Assembly (NCBI GenBank): GCA_945862165.1
Contig: CAMAXI010000002.1
Location: 248,001 to 312,000 of the forward strand
Direction: 5' to 3'
Source of the DNA: Chryseobacterium gleum
GTDB taxonomy: Bacteria; Bacteroidota; Bacteroidia; Flavobacteriales_D; Crocinitomicaceae
DNA: 64,000 bases
Both the position numbers and the translations under genes were made by a program. The number at the start of each line of letters is the position of its first letter. Positions within the stretch are counted from its first letter, which is position 1. Under the pieces are notes generated by a model. The model searched no databases. It was not told where the DNA came from and saw only the letters and a program-made list of their open reading frames with translations. Positions 32,658 to 42,125 of the stretch are shown in pieces.

Positions 32658-33800
32658 ATGGCCTCTAAATGCAAACATATCTATATTTCTGTTAGTAACG
32701 ACTTGGTAACCGACCAACGTGTACATAAGGTATGTGAAACGATTTGTTCTAATTTCCCAGAATATAAAATCACCTTAATAGGACGCTTAAAAAAAGATAG
32801 TAAACCTGTAAATCAGCGTGCTTACAACGTACATCGTATGTCGTTACGTTTTGAAAAAGGATTTACATTTTATGCAGAATACAATTTGCGGTTGTTTTTA
32901 TACTTATTATTCAAACCTCGAGGTGTTTACTTTTCCAATGATTTAGACACTTTGCTGCCAAACTTTTTACTTTCAAAAATCAAAGGGAGTGCGTTAATTT
33001 ACGATAGTCATGAATACTTCACGGAAGTCCCAGAGTTAATTGGTCGTGATAGAGTGCGTGCCATTTGGTTGCGGATTGAATCATACATTTTGCCCAAACT
33101 TAAAACGATGTTTACCGTCAACGAAACATTAGCAAAAATATATTCCGAAAAATACCATATTCCAGTGCATGCTGTTCGAAACGTCCCGAAAATTAGTGGA
33201 TATGTAAAAAGTTCAGAGGATAATCATGTTCGCGAAAAATATGGCATTTCTTCAATAGATCATTTGATTATTTACCAAGGTGCTGTAAACAAAGACCGTG
33301 GTTTGGAAGAATTGATAGAGGCGTTTGCGCTTTTACCTTCCACCTTTCACCTATTGATTATTGGAACTGGAGACGTGCACCAAGCGTTAGTGGAAAAAAT
33401 CAAAATATTGAAATTAAAACAGGTGCATTTCTTAGGACAAATTCCATTTAGTGAACTTGCAGCCTATACAATTCAAGCGGATTTAGGTGTTTCTTTGGAA
33501 AAATCTACCAACTTAAATTACCGGTATGCCTTGCCCAATAAAGTGTTTGATTACCTCGTATCTGGGGTTCCAATTTTGGTAAGTCCATTAACAGAATTGT
33601 GCGCTATTTTAGAAAAACACGATGTTGGAAAACTTCTACCTTCCCACGAACCAAAAGAAATTGCCGTTACCATTGAAACTATCTTTGCTAACCAAAATCA
33701 ATTAGCAATTTGGAAAGAAAACACCCAAAAAGCAAGCGAAGAATATTGTTGGGAAAATGAAGAGAAAAAGTTGGTCGATCGACTTTTGGAGATTTTATAA
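32658..33800 (+). CDS. Glycosyltransferase, GT4-like
   Basis: A 380-residue GT-B fold glycosyltransferase. N-terminal half: VSNDLVTDQRVHKVCETI and YFSNDLDTLLPN, YDSHEYFTEVPEL. C-terminal half: VRNVPK, IIYQGAVNKDRGLEELIEAF and YALPNKVFDYLVSGVPILVS, with the Glu/Asp-rich nucleotide-sugar loop. Substrate unknown; a surface polysaccharide or lipid glycan is likely. 20 bp after the YjjG-like gene, 52 bp before ileS. Confidence 0.85.
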   Translation: MASKCKHIYISVSNDLVTDQRVHKVCETICSNFPEYKITLIGRLKKDSKPVNQRAYNVHRMSLRFEKGFTFYAEYNLRLFLYLLFKPRGVYFSNDLDTLLPNFLLSKIKGSALIYDSHEYFTEVPELIGRDRVRAIWLRIESYILPKLKTMFTVNETLAKIYSEKYHIPVHAVRNVPKISGYVKSSEDNHVREKYGISSIDHLIIYQGAVNKDRGLEELIEAFALLPSTFHLLIIGTGDVHQALVEKIKILKLKQVHFLGQIPFSELAAYTIQADLGVSLEKSTNLNYRYALPNKVFDYLVSGVPILVSPLTELCAILEKHDVGKLLPSHEPKEIAVTIETIFANQNQLAIWKENTQKASEEYCWENEEKKLVDRLLEIL

Positions 33801-33818
33801 AATTCCCCTCAAATTTCT

Positions 33819-33826
33819 TATCTTTG
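33819..33826 (+). promoter_or_regulatory. -7 box for ileS
   Basis: TATCTTTG, exact consensus, 26 nt before the ileS ATG. It suggests ileS has its own promoter in addition to any read-through from upp. Confidence 0.6.
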
Positions 33827-33852
33827 TTACTTGTCACCAAATTTTTGATTGA

Positions 33853-36800
33853 ATGAGCACAAAATACAACGAATACAAAGGGTTGAATCTACCAGAAGTC
33901 GCTAAAAACGTACTAGAAAAATGGGAAAATCAACAAGTGTTTGAGAAATCCATGTCAACACGCGAAGGACACAAACCATTCGTGTTTTTTGAAGGACCAC
34001 CTTCCGCAAATGGACTTCCAGGTATTCACCACGTAATGGCACGTTCAATCAAAGATATTTTTTGTCGTTACAAAACCTTAAAAGGGTTTCAAGTAAAACG
34101 TAAGGCTGGTTGGGATACACATGGTTTACCAATCGAATTAGGCGTTGAAAAAGAATTAGGAATTACCAAAGAAGATATCGGCAGCAAAATTTCGGTGGAA
34201 GATTATAACAAAGCCTGCAAGGAAACTGTAATGCGTTATACCGATATTTGGAACAACCTTACCCAACAAATGGGATATTGGGTGGACATGAATGATCCTT
34301 ATATTACCTACGATTCCAAATACATGGAATCTGTTTGGTGGTTGTTAGGGCAACTATACGAGAAAAACTTAATTTACAAAGGATACACCATTCAACCGTA
34401 TTCCCCTAAAGCGGGCACTGGATTATCATCCCATGAAATCAATCAACCAGGGTGTTATCAAGATGTGAAAGATACAACAGTGGTGGCACAGTTTAAGGTG
34501 GTAAATCCTTTGGATACACCATTTGGGAATGCCGTAGAGCCACAATGCCTTGTGGCTCTACTGGCATGGACGACAACCCCTTGGACACTTCCATCCAATA
34601 CTGCATTGTGTGTTGGACCAAAAATTGAATACGTATTGGTGAAATCCTTCAACCAATATACCTTCGAACCAATCAATGTTATCTTAGCGAAAAACTTGGT
34701 AGGTTACCAATTCGGAAAAGGATTTACCGCAGTAACTTCTATTGAAGAATTGGCGTCTTACAAACAAGGTGATAAAACCATTCCTTTCTTCGTTGCAGGA
34801 GAATGTCTGGGTACAGATTTAGTTGGCATCAAATACGAACAATTATTGCCTTTCGTGCTTCCGGATGAAACACCAGAAGAAGCGTTTAGAGTAATCAGTG
34901 GTGATTTCGTAACTACTTCCGATGGTACGGGTATCGTTCACATTGCTCCGACTTTTGGTGCGGACGATGCGCGCGTAGCTGCCGACGCAGGTGTACCAGG
35001 TATGTTAGTAAAAGACGAACATGGAAATTTAGTTCCATTGGTAGATTTACAAGGTAAATTCCGTCCAGAAGTTGGTCCTTTTGCTGGAATGTACGTGAAA
35101 AACGAATATTACAACGACGGAGAAGCACCAGAACGTTCGGCAGATGTTCAGATTGCCATCTTATTGAAAGAAGAAAATAAAGCATTTGCGGTAGCGAAAT
35201 ACGAACACAGCTACCCACACTGTTGGAGAACAGACAAACCAGTATTGTATTACCCATTAGATTCTTGGTTCATCAAAGCGACTGCTGCGAAAGAACGCAT
35301 GATGGAATTAAACAAAACAATCAACTGGAAACCAGAATCTACTGGAACAGGACGTTTTGGAAAATGGTTGGAAAATCTTAACGATTGGAACCTTTCTAGA
35401 TCGCGTTATTGGGGTATCCCAATTCCAATTTGGTCGACAAAAGAAGGCGATGAACGAATCATCATTTCTTCGGTAGAGCAATTGAAAAACGAATGCGATA
35501 AAGCAGTACAAGCGGGTGTAATGGCAACAAACCCATTGGCTGACTTTGTTATAGGTGATATGTCAAACGAAAACTATGCAAAAATCGATTTACATAAAAA
35601 CTATGTAGATACAATTACCTTAGTTTCTGCGACTGGTAAACCTATGCAACGCGAAGCTGACTTAATCGACGTTTGGTTTGATTCTGGTTCGATGCCGTAT
35701 GCACAATGGCACTATCCATTTGAAAATAAAGAATACATCGACAATCACGCGAGTTTCCCAGCAGACTTTATCGCAGAAGGTGTAGACCAAACACGTGGAT
35801 GGTTCTATACCCTTCACGCCATTGCGACGATGGTATTCGACAAAGTAGCCTACAAAAACGTTATTTCTAATGGATTAGTGTTAGACAAAAACGGACAAAA
35901 AATGTCGAAACGTTTAGGAAATGCTGTGGACCCATTTACGACTTTAGATAAATTTGGTCCAGATGCGACTCGTTGGTACATGATTACCAATGCACAACCA
36001 TGGGATAACTTAAAATTTGACTTAGACGGAATTACAGAGGTGCAACGTAAATTCTTCGGAACGTTATACAACACCTACTCGTTCTTTACATTGTATGCGA
36101 ATATCGATGGGTTTGATTATGCTGCAGCAGATTTAGACATCAACGAGCGACCAGAAATTGATCGTTGGATTATCTCACAACTTCATTCCTTGATTCAAAA
36201 TGTGGATGAAGCGTATGAGACATTCGAGCCAACAAAAGCAGGCCGTTTGATTCAAGATTTCGTAACGGATCAATTATCGAATTGGTATGTGCGTTTGTGT
36301 CGTAGAAGATTCTGGAAAAGCGATGATTCGAAAGATAAATTGTCGGCTTACCAAACATTGTATACCTGTTTGGAAACTGTCTCCATTTTAGGAGCGCCAA
36401 TCGCACCATTCTTTATGGATCAACTATTCAGCGATTTAAATGCTGTTACGAAACGTCACGATGTGATTTCTGTACATTTAGCAGACTTCCCGAAAGTAAA
36501 TACAGCATTGATTGATAAAGCATTAGAAACACAAATGGACATCGCACAACGTGTTTCTTCTTTGGTATTAGGTATTCGTAAGAAAGAACGTATTCGAGTA
36601 CGTCAACCGCTACAAACGATTATGGTTCCTACCTTAAATCAAACATTCTCAGACAACATTACGCATGTGAAAGAGTTGATTTTATCGGAAGTAAACGTGA
36701 AAGAATTACGTTTATTAGAAGAAGGAAGTGGGGTGTTGGTAAAAAGCATCAAACCCAACTTTAAAACGATTGGTCCGAAATACGGTAAACAAATGAAGTC

Positions 36801-37263
36801 TATCGCTGCGTTAGTTGGCAAAATGACCGCAGAAGACATTGCTATTGTTGAGAAAAACCAAGGTTGGTCGGGCGACATCGATGGAGAAAACATCGTGTTA
36901 GACATCAACGACTTTGAAATCTTAGCACAAGACATCCCAGGATGGTTGGTAAGTACCGAAGGCGGATTAACGGTTGCCTTAGACATTACAATTTCTGAAG
37001 AATTAAAATCGGAAGGTATTGCGCGTGAGTTAGTAAACCGCGTACAAAATTTACGTAAAGATTCTGGTTTGGAAGTGACAGATAAAATTCGTTTGACCGT
37101 AGAATGTGCGAGTGAAATTCAAGCTGCCATTGCGCAAAATGAAGAGTATGTTTGCAATGAGGTGTTAGCTACAGAAATTTCATTTGGTTCATTTGACGGT
37201 GAAGCGTTAATCGTGGATTTAGTGGAAGAAGGAGATGCGAAGATTGGGTTGGTGAAGAATTAA
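33853..37263 (+). CDS. ileS: Isoleucyl-tRNA synthetase, long form
   Basis: Charges tRNA-Ile. At 1136 residues it is longer than the E. coli-type enzyme (~940). The class I motifs are GIHHVMARS (HIGH-type, ~57) and KMSKR at 683-687. The editing domain CP1 (LAWTTTPWTLPSN, GTGIVHIAPTFGADD) is complete. The size, GWDTHGLPIELGVEKELG and a long C-terminal domain fit the eukaryote-like type 2 class, which tends to be insensitive to mupirocin. A hairpin terminator follows. Confidence 0.97.
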   Translation: MSTKYNEYKGLNLPEVAKNVLEKWENQQVFEKSMSTREGHKPFVFFEGPPSANGLPGIHHVMARSIKDIFCRYKTLKGFQVKRKAGWDTHGLPIELGVEKELGITKEDIGSKISVEDYNKACKETVMRYTDIWNNLTQQMGYWVDMNDPYITYDSKYMESVWWLLGQLYEKNLIYKGYTIQPYSPKAGTGLSSHEINQPGCYQDVKDTTVVAQFKVVNPLDTPFGNAVEPQCLVALLAWTTTPWTLPSNTALCVGPKIEYVLVKSFNQYTFEPINVILAKNLVGYQFGKGFTAVTSIEELASYKQGDKTIPFFVAGECLGTDLVGIKYEQLLPFVLPDETPEEAFRVISGDFVTTSDGTGIVHIAPTFGADDARVAADAGVPGMLVKDEHGNLVPLVDLQGKFRPEVGPFAGMYVKNEYYNDGEAPERSADVQIAILLKEENKAFAVAKYEHSYPHCWRTDKPVLYYPLDSWFIKATAAKERMMELNKTINWKPESTGTGRFGKWLENLNDWNLSRSRYWGIPIPIWSTKEGDERIIISSVEQLKNECDKAVQAGVMATNPLADFVIGDMSNENYAKIDLHKNYVDTITLVSATGKPMQREADLIDVWFDSGSMPYAQWHYPFENKEYIDNHASFPADFIAEGVDQTRGWFYTLHAIATMVFDKVAYKNVISNGLVLDKNGQKMSKRLGNAVDPFTTLDKFGPDATRWYMITNAQPWDNLKFDLDGITEVQRKFFGTLYNTYSFFTLYANIDGFDYAAADLDINERPEIDRWIISQLHSLIQNVDEAYETFEPTKAGRLIQDFVTDQLSNWYVRLCRRRFWKSDDSKDKLSAYQTLYTCLETVSILGAPIAPFFMDQLFSDLNAVTKRHDVISVHLADFPKVNTALIDKALETQMDIAQRVSSLVLGIRKKERIRVRQPLQTIMVPTLNQTFSDNITHVKELILSEVNVKELRLLEEGSGVLVKSIKPNFKTIGPKYGKQMKSIAALVGKMTAEDIAIVEKNQGWSGDIDGENIVLDINDFEILAQDIPGWLVSTEGGLTVALDITISEELKSEGIARELVNRVQNLRKDSGLEVTDKIRLTVECASEIQAAIAQNEEYVCNEVLATEISFGSFDGEALIVDLVEEGDAKIGLVKN

Positions 37264-37286
37264 GATTGATTGAGATAAATGATAGG

Positions 37287-37309
37287 ATGGTCGCAAATTT
37301 TGCGGCCAT
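37287..37309 (+). terminator. ileS terminator
   Basis: ATGGTCGCAAA / TTTGCGGCCAT, 11 bp with one G-T pair, followed by a T-rich tract; 24 bp after the stop codon. Confidence 0.85.
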
Positions 37310-37419
37310 TTTTTGTTTTATAATTCACCTCCATCCACTTTATTTCCCCCTTCATCGATTTTATTGCCACTCCTCTTTTTCCTTTTCTTATCTTTAATCA
37401 TTCTTAATAATGCTTACCT

Positions 37420-38661
37420 ATGATTTTTCGCTTTTTAATTTTTATTGCCATTTGGTTATTGGTTGATTTATACGTTTTTCAAGCAATGAAAACGGTTTTT
37501 ACAGGACCCAAAGCAGTCTATGTAAACTATGCCTATTGGTTATTTGACATCGTATTAATGGTGATTATCATCTACGTAGGTGCATCCGGTAAAATGGCGG
37601 GTGGACCTCCAAAAGGTGGAAGTTACATCATGGGTTTAGCTGTTCTTTCCTTAGCTCCAAAAATCATCGTGACTCCATTTTTATTGATTGAAGACATTGT
37701 TCGGTTGATTCAAGGAGGATATGTAGGCATTCAAAAAATGCGTCATGTTATTGGTTCGGAAGACTTACACATGTGGGGACGACGAAAATTTGTAAGTCAA
37801 GTTGCATTGGGAGTAGCAGCTATTCCATTTATCGGAACTGCTTGGGGAATGATCAAAGGAAAATACGATTATCGCGTGCACAATGTAAAAATTGCATTCA
37901 AAGATTTACCGGATGCTTTTCATGGATTTAAAATCACGCAACTTTCGGATATACATTCTGGTTCGTTGGACGATGTGGCAGCAGTTCGAAGAGGAATTGA
38001 ACTAGCAAATGCACAAAAAAGTAACGTCGTTGTTTTTACGGGTGACTTAGTAAATAATGTAGCAACCGAAATGGATCCTTGGATAGAGCATTTTTCGCAA
38101 TTAGATGCGCCACACGGGAAGTTTTCAATCTTGGGTAATCATGACTATGGTGATTACGTACAATGGCCGTCAGAAGAAGCAAAAGCGAAAAACTTGCAAG
38201 ATTTAAAAGAGGTGCATGGTAAAATTGGTTTCCGTTTGTTACTGAATGAAAGTTTGCATTTGGAGAAAGACGGAGAAAAAATCGCGTTGATTGGCGTAGA
38301 GAACTGGGGGAAACGCGGATTTGTGAAACATGGAGATTTGGATAAAGCCATTGCTCCGATTGAAGACTCAACGTTTAAAGTATTATTATCCCACGACCCA
38401 TCCCATTGGGAAGCAGTGACGGTACCTCACGAGAAAAAAGTGCACTTAACCTTAGCAGGTCATACCCATGGAATGCAATTTGGTATCGAAATTCCCGGAA
38501 TCAAATGGAGCCCAGTGAAATACATCTACCCACAATGGGCGGGATTATATCCAAAAGAAGGGCAATACATCTATGTAAACCGTGGATTTGGCTTTTTAGG
38601 ATTCCCAGGAAGGGTTGGGATATTACCGGAAATTACGGTAATTGAGTTGGTGAAAGGGTGA
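37420..38661 (+). CDS. Membrane-anchored metallophosphoesterase (YkuE/YaeI-like)
   Basis: A 413-residue protein with about three to four N-terminal hydrophobic segments (~2-20, 35-52, 68-95) and a C-terminal calcineurin-like phosphoesterase. Metal-binding motifs in order: QLSDIHSG (~172), VFTGDLVNN, LGNHDYGD, LLSHDPSHW, LAGHTHGMQFG. Homologues hydrolyse UDP-diacylglucosamine-like or phospholipid substrates; the substrate here is unknown. A TATCTTTA near-box lies ~23 nt upstream. Convergent with dprA (3-bp gap). Confidence 0.9.
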   Translation: MIFRFLIFIAIWLLVDLYVFQAMKTVFTGPKAVYVNYAYWLFDIVLMVIIIYVGASGKMAGGPPKGGSYIMGLAVLSLAPKIIVTPFLLIEDIVRLIQGGYVGIQKMRHVIGSEDLHMWGRRKFVSQVALGVAAIPFIGTAWGMIKGKYDYRVHNVKIAFKDLPDAFHGFKITQLSDIHSGSLDDVAAVRRGIELANAQKSNVVVFTGDLVNNVATEMDPWIEHFSQLDAPHGKFSILGNHDYGDYVQWPSEEAKAKNLQDLKEVHGKIGFRLLLNESLHLEKDGEKIALIGVENWGKRGFVKHGDLDKAIAPIEDSTFKVLLSHDPSHWEAVTVPHEKKVHLTLAGHTHGMQFGIEIPGIKWSPVKYIYPQWAGLYPKEGQYIYVNRGFGFLGFPGRVGILPEITVIELVKG

Positions 38662-38664
38662 TTC

Positions 38665-39765
38665 TCACAAACCAAACCGCTTCCCTGGTAAGGCTTTAAC
38701 CACCCCTTTTAATTCTAATCCCAACAAAATTCCGCTCATCAAGCGCACTGGAATTTCCGTTTTAATTGCCAACACATCTAAACTGACTTCCTGACTTTCT
38801 TTTAATAAGCCTACAATTTTTTGTTCTTGCTCATCAAGCTCTGCAAAGAGTTGTAATTGCTTATTTTCTGTTTTAGGAGTATCCTTCCAATCCATCATTT
38901 CAAAAAAATCATCCGAAGACGTAATGAGATGCGCTTTATTTATTTGGATGAGATAATTACAACCTTTGGAGTATTCTCGCGTTATATCGCCTGGAAAAGC
39001 AAATACATCACGCGCATAATCATTAGCTAACTCTGCTGTTATTAAAGAACCACCGCGTTCGCCACTTTCAATTACGATGGTTGCATCACACATACCAGCC
39101 ACAATACGATTACGCATGGGAAAATTTTCACGATCAGGTTTACTTCCTGGAAGAAATTCTGTCAGTAGGCCACCATTTTCGAGCATTTTTTGCGCGATTG
39201 GTGTATGTGCTTGTGGATAAATGCGGTCCAAACCGTGTCCAAGCACGCCAATCGTTTGTATTCCTAATTCCGTGCATAATTTGTGTGCGTAGATATCTAT
39301 TCCGTAGGCTAATCCACTTACCACAACAATATCCTTGCCTACAAAGGAATGTATTAGTTCTTCACATATTTTACGACCATAGCTGCTTGCATTTCGTGTT
39401 CCTACAATGGACACTAGCCGTGTCGCATTACACGTCATTTTACCCATCTTATACATCAAAACAGGAGCGTCGTCACATTGATTCAGACGATAGGGAAAAG
39501 CATCGTCTTTATAAAATAAGGTTTCGATCCGATGTTGGTCAAAATACTTCGTGTATTTTTCAGCTTCGCGAAGGGCCGTATTTCGGTCTAATTGCTGTAA
39601 GAATTTCTCCCCGATTCCTGGAATTGTTTTTAAACGATGTTTGCTTGCTTTAAAAAAATCTGCGCTATCTTCAAAATGTGCTAAAATTTTTCGGATTTTC
39701 TTCTTTCCTCCGCCAGTAAGTAAGGTTAATGCTATCTGATGTTGTAGACTCATGCTAATTTTCAA
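38665..39765 (-). CDS. dprA: DNA-processing protein DprA
   Basis: Loads RecA onto incoming single-stranded DNA during natural transformation. The 366-residue product has the Rossmann core VGTRNASSYGRKI, VVSGLAYGIDIYAHK, GVLGHGLDRIYP, PMRNRIVAGMCDATIVIESGERGGSLITA (quoted in parts), and a C-terminal winged helix (~300-366). An N-terminal helix-hairpin-helix region (TIPGIGEKF) is present. Other competence genes are not in view, and dprA is common in non-competent bacteria too. Confidence 0.95.
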   Translation of the reverse strand: MKISMSLQHQIALTLLTGGGKKKIRKILAHFEDSADFFKASKHRLKTIPGIGEKFLQQLDRNTALREAEKYTKYFDQHRIETLFYKDDAFPYRLNQCDDAPVLMYKMGKMTCNATRLVSIVGTRNASSYGRKICEELIHSFVGKDIVVVSGLAYGIDIYAHKLCTELGIQTIGVLGHGLDRIYPQAHTPIAQKMLENGGLLTEFLPGSKPDRENFPMRNRIVAGMCDATIVIESGERGGSLITAELANDYARDVFAFPGDITREYSKGCNYLIQINKAHLITSSDDFFEMMDWKDTPKTENKQLQLFAELDEQEQKIVGLLKESQEVSLDVLAIKTEIPVRLMSGILLGLELKGVVKALPGKRFGL

Positions 39766-39854
39766 GTTTGTTACTTAAAATTAAGCACAACAAAGAAGAT
39801 GTAGACTCTTGCTAAAAAAGTAATTTTTTCGTATTTTAATTTATGAGCACAAAA

Positions 39855-39881
39855 AAAGCCACCTCAAAATGAGATAGCTTT
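39855..39881 (-). terminator. Terminator of the acidic-tail gene
   Basis: AAAGC...CTCA-AAA-TGAG...GCTTT hairpin with two mismatches, and a T tract in the minus-strand sense. It lies 20 bp beyond the stop at 39901. Confidence 0.65.
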
Positions 39882-39900
39882 ACTATATGCTTTAGTGAGA

Positions 39901-40260
39901 TTATTCTTCGTCAGAATCCTCTTCTTCGTCTGCTGGTTCGTCGAAATCATCCTCCTCATCATCTGCAACATCCTCTGCTTCTTCTACTTTTACTTCTTCC
40001 TCTTCAATATCATCGATATCGTCCTCTTCTTCCTCATCCTCCTCTTGTGGAATAACTACCGGTTTTTTATTTACTTTATTTAATTTAATCAAGTAAATAA
40101 TTTCATCTGTTTCCCATAAAAGCGCATCTAATGTTTCTCCTGTAGGCGTTTTGATTTGCGTCATACCACCACCAAATCCGTCTGGAAATGCATCTTCTAA
40201 TCGGTCTTTCATGTCTTCTGAAAGCTTGTCATAACTAACTATCGCACGTTTTTTCGACAT
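39901..40260 (-). CDS. Conserved small protein with long acidic C-terminal tail
   Basis: A 119-residue protein. Residues 1-70 are a compact basic-acidic mix (KKRAIVSYDKLSEDMKDRL, FPDGFGGGMTQI, ALLWETDEIIYLIKL). Residues ~72-119 are nearly all Asp/Glu with few interruptions. The layout recalls RNA-polymerase delta subunits or histone-chaperone-like tails, but I see no homology and make no functional claim. A TATTTTTG box lies ~46 nt upstream and a hairpin downstream, so it is a monocistronic, real gene. I believe it is a family restricted to Bacteroidota, from memory. Confidence 0.75.
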   Translation of the reverse strand: MSKKRAIVSYDKLSEDMKDRLEDAFPDGFGGGMTQIKTPTGETLDALLWETDEIIYLIKLNKVNKKPVVIPQEEDEEEEDDIDDIEEEEVKVEEAEDVADDEEDDFDEPADEEEDSDEE

Positions 40261-40306
40261 AATCTAAAAATTTCCTATTATTTATTGTTGAATGCTTAAT
40301 CTTTGG

Positions 40307-40314
40307 CAAAAATA
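40307..40314 (-). promoter_or_regulatory. -7 box for the acidic-tail gene
   Basis: TATTTTTG on the minus strand, 46 nt before the ATG; exact consensus. Confidence 0.5.
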
Positions 40315-40454
40315 TATTAATTGCTGAATTTACAAGGTAAAATAAAAAACTTTTTATTTTTTTTTCTAAAAAGATGTGTTGTTCGTCGCGAAAGTATAGA
40401 AATATTCGCGGATAGAACATTTCCTAAAAGTGAATTCAAGCCAAGAAATTCTTG

Positions 40455-40462
40455 TATTTTTG
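40455..40462 (+). promoter_or_regulatory. -7 box immediately before the SpoIID-domain gene
   Basis: TATTTTTG then four bases (TCGC) then GTG at 40467. If transcription starts about 5 nt past the box, the mRNA begins at the start codon. The box also rules out the TTG start at 40452 in the ORF track. Confidence 0.6.
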
Positions 40463-40466
40463 TCGC

Positions 40467-41669
40467 GTGAAAGCACTATTTATATTTATTTTTCTTTGTT
40501 TTCTTTCGCTGATTTCGTTTGGACAACAAATTCGTATCGGCGTATACCGTGATAATGATATTCAAAGGATTGTATTTGCACATGACGGAACAAATTACAG
40601 TGTTTTCGCGGACACATCTTATGTAGGAGAACTCATAAACGAGGGATATATTGAAATTCAACAAACTACGGATAAACGCTTAGAATTATTTATCGGAATT
40701 ATTTCACAAGGAATTTTTGATAAAATATCACTAATCGCCAACGAAGAAAATGCAAGTATCGAACTTACACCGACGATACCAACTGTTAAAACACGAAAAT
40801 ATCAAGATGATTTTGAAATTATACCCGGATTAAAAGGACTGACATTAGTCAATGTGGCAAATTTCAATAATTATTTAGCTGGGGTTGTTGAATCGGAAGG
40901 AGGTACTGGAAAAGAAATTGAGTATTACAAAGTACAAGCGTTAATGAGTCGTACGTATGCGTTAAAATATCTCTCTAAACATGTGAAAGAAGGATTCAAT
41001 TTATGTGACCGTGTACATTGTCAAGCATACCATTACAAACTGCGTTTTACACCGGATATTGAAAAAGCAGTGAGAGCAACCGAAAATGAGATGATGGAAG
41101 ATGAACGCGGTAATTTAGTGGATGCATATTTTCATGCGAATTGTGGCGGACAAACCAGTGAAGCAGACTACATTTGGAACAATCGAGTAGAGTATCTAAA
41201 CACATTTAAAGACACATTTTGTATCTATACAAAACAGGCAACTTGGGAAAAGCGTATTCCAAAACAACAATGGGCTGATTTTTTAATAAAACGGTATAAT
41301 TATCCAATAGATGATTCGATTTTAGGTCCATTAGTTTTTAACTTCACACAAACAGAACGTTTAGCTTTTTACCACCATCCAATTTTAGGAATTCCACTAC
41401 GCGATATCCGTCAAGAATTTAAATTAAAATCCACCTACTTCAGCAATTACTTGGACGGGAAAGAGGTGTTAATTCGAGGAAGAGGATACGGACACGGCGT
41501 AGGTTTGTGTCAAGAAGGTGCTATGCAGATGGCAAAATATAAATATAATTACCTCCAAATTGCCATGTATTATTTTCCAGGGATACAGATTCATAATGTA
41601 GCGGAAGACGCTTTTTATGCACAACGGGGTAATTTATTTTTATGTTCGCCGTATCGAACAGAAGATTAA
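40467..41669 (+). CDS. SpoIID/LytB-domain secreted protein
   Basis: Start taken at GTG 40467, giving MKALFIFIFLCFLSLISFGQ, a signal peptide; the ORF-track TTG start lies inside the promoter box. The 400-residue protein has the SpoIID/LytB domain from ~125: NYLAGVVESEGG, EYYKVQALMSRTYAL, CDRVHCQAYH, HANCGGQTSEADYIW, and GRGYGHGVGLCQEGAMQMA near the C-terminus. SpoIID is a lytic transglycosylase acting on peptidoglycan lacking stem peptides. In a non-sporulating organism the role is probably wall remodelling in the periplasm. Confidence 0.88.
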   Translation: MKALFIFIFLCFLSLISFGQQIRIGVYRDNDIQRIVFAHDGTNYSVFADTSYVGELINEGYIEIQQTTDKRLELFIGIISQGIFDKISLIANEENASIELTPTIPTVKTRKYQDDFEIIPGLKGLTLVNVANFNNYLAGVVESEGGTGKEIEYYKVQALMSRTYALKYLSKHVKEGFNLCDRVHCQAYHYKLRFTPDIEKAVRATENEMMEDERGNLVDAYFHANCGGQTSEADYIWNNRVEYLNTFKDTFCIYTKQATWEKRIPKQQWADFLIKRYNYPIDDSILGPLVFNFTQTERLAFYHHPILGIPLRDIRQEFKLKSTYFSNYLDGKEVLIRGRGYGHGVGLCQEGAMQMAKYKYNYLQIAMYYFPGIQIHNVAEDAFYAQRGNLFLCSPYRTED

Positions 41670-41993
41670 TTACTTATAGGTAATTATAAAAATATCTTCG
41701 TCATCTTTTTTGAAAAGCTTATTTTCACGAGCATAAGCCTCTAATTCGGAAGTGTAACGCAATTTATCTAGGGTGTTTTTAGTCTTCGCTAATTTTGCTT
41801 CCACTAACGCTTTTTCTTCTTTCATATTACTTAATTTAATGTTTTGCGAAATGATGGTAAAAATATCTACATCATCCAAAAACATTCCGTAAAATGAAAA
41901 AATGAAAAGTGTTACTACATATTTATTTTTGTAATATTTCGATTTACTTTGTATCCAAATTCCAAATTTGCTCGAGGCGATTGCACTTTTCAT
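41670..41993 (-). CDS. DivIC/FtsB-like septum formation initiator protein
   Basis: A 107-residue bitopic protein: ~24-residue basic N-terminus, one membrane helix (~25-40, VVTLFIFSFYGMF), then a coiled coil (NIKLSNMKEEKALVEAKLAKTK) and the family-typical end YARENKLFKKDDEDIFIITYK. FtsB/DivIC links FtsL, FtsQ and FtsW-FtsI at the division site. Ends back to back with the SpoIID gene. A TATCTTTG box ends 4 nt before its ATG, so the transcript may be leaderless. Confidence 0.85.
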   Translation of the reverse strand: MKSAIASSKFGIWIQSKSKYYKNKYVVTLFIFSFYGMFLDDVDIFTIISQNIKLSNMKEEKALVEAKLAKTKNTLDKLRYTSELEAYARENKLFKKDDEDIFIITYK

Positions 41994-41997
41994 AATT

Positions 41998-42005
41998 CAA
42001 AGATA
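41998..42005 (-). promoter_or_regulatory. -7 box immediately before the DivIC-like gene
   Basis: TATCTTTG, AATT, ATG on the minus strand: a 4-nt gap to the start codon. Confidence 0.6.
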
Positions 42006-42072
42006 CAAGCAAATCTAAAAAATAATTTGTGTAAGAATGGATATTTTCAAGATTGAAATGTTTGTAAAACAA

Positions 42073-42103
42073 AAAAGGTGTTCGAAAAATCGAAACACCT
42101 TTT
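42073..42103 (-). terminator. Terminator after the small CxxC gene
   Basis: AAAAGGTGTTCGA / TCGAAACACCTTTT stem with one bulged base and an AAAA loop; a T tract follows in the minus-strand sense. Confidence 0.75.
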
Positions 42104-42125
42104 AAAATTTGAAGATGTTTTAGAA

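Noticed and set aside
39081-39653. 190-residue plus-strand ORF
   Set aside because: Antisense shadow of dprA; His/Cys/Phe-rich composition typical of reverse-frame translation.
38665-39765. Competence gene island around dprA
   Set aside because: No com or pil genes accompany it; dprA alone does not show competence.
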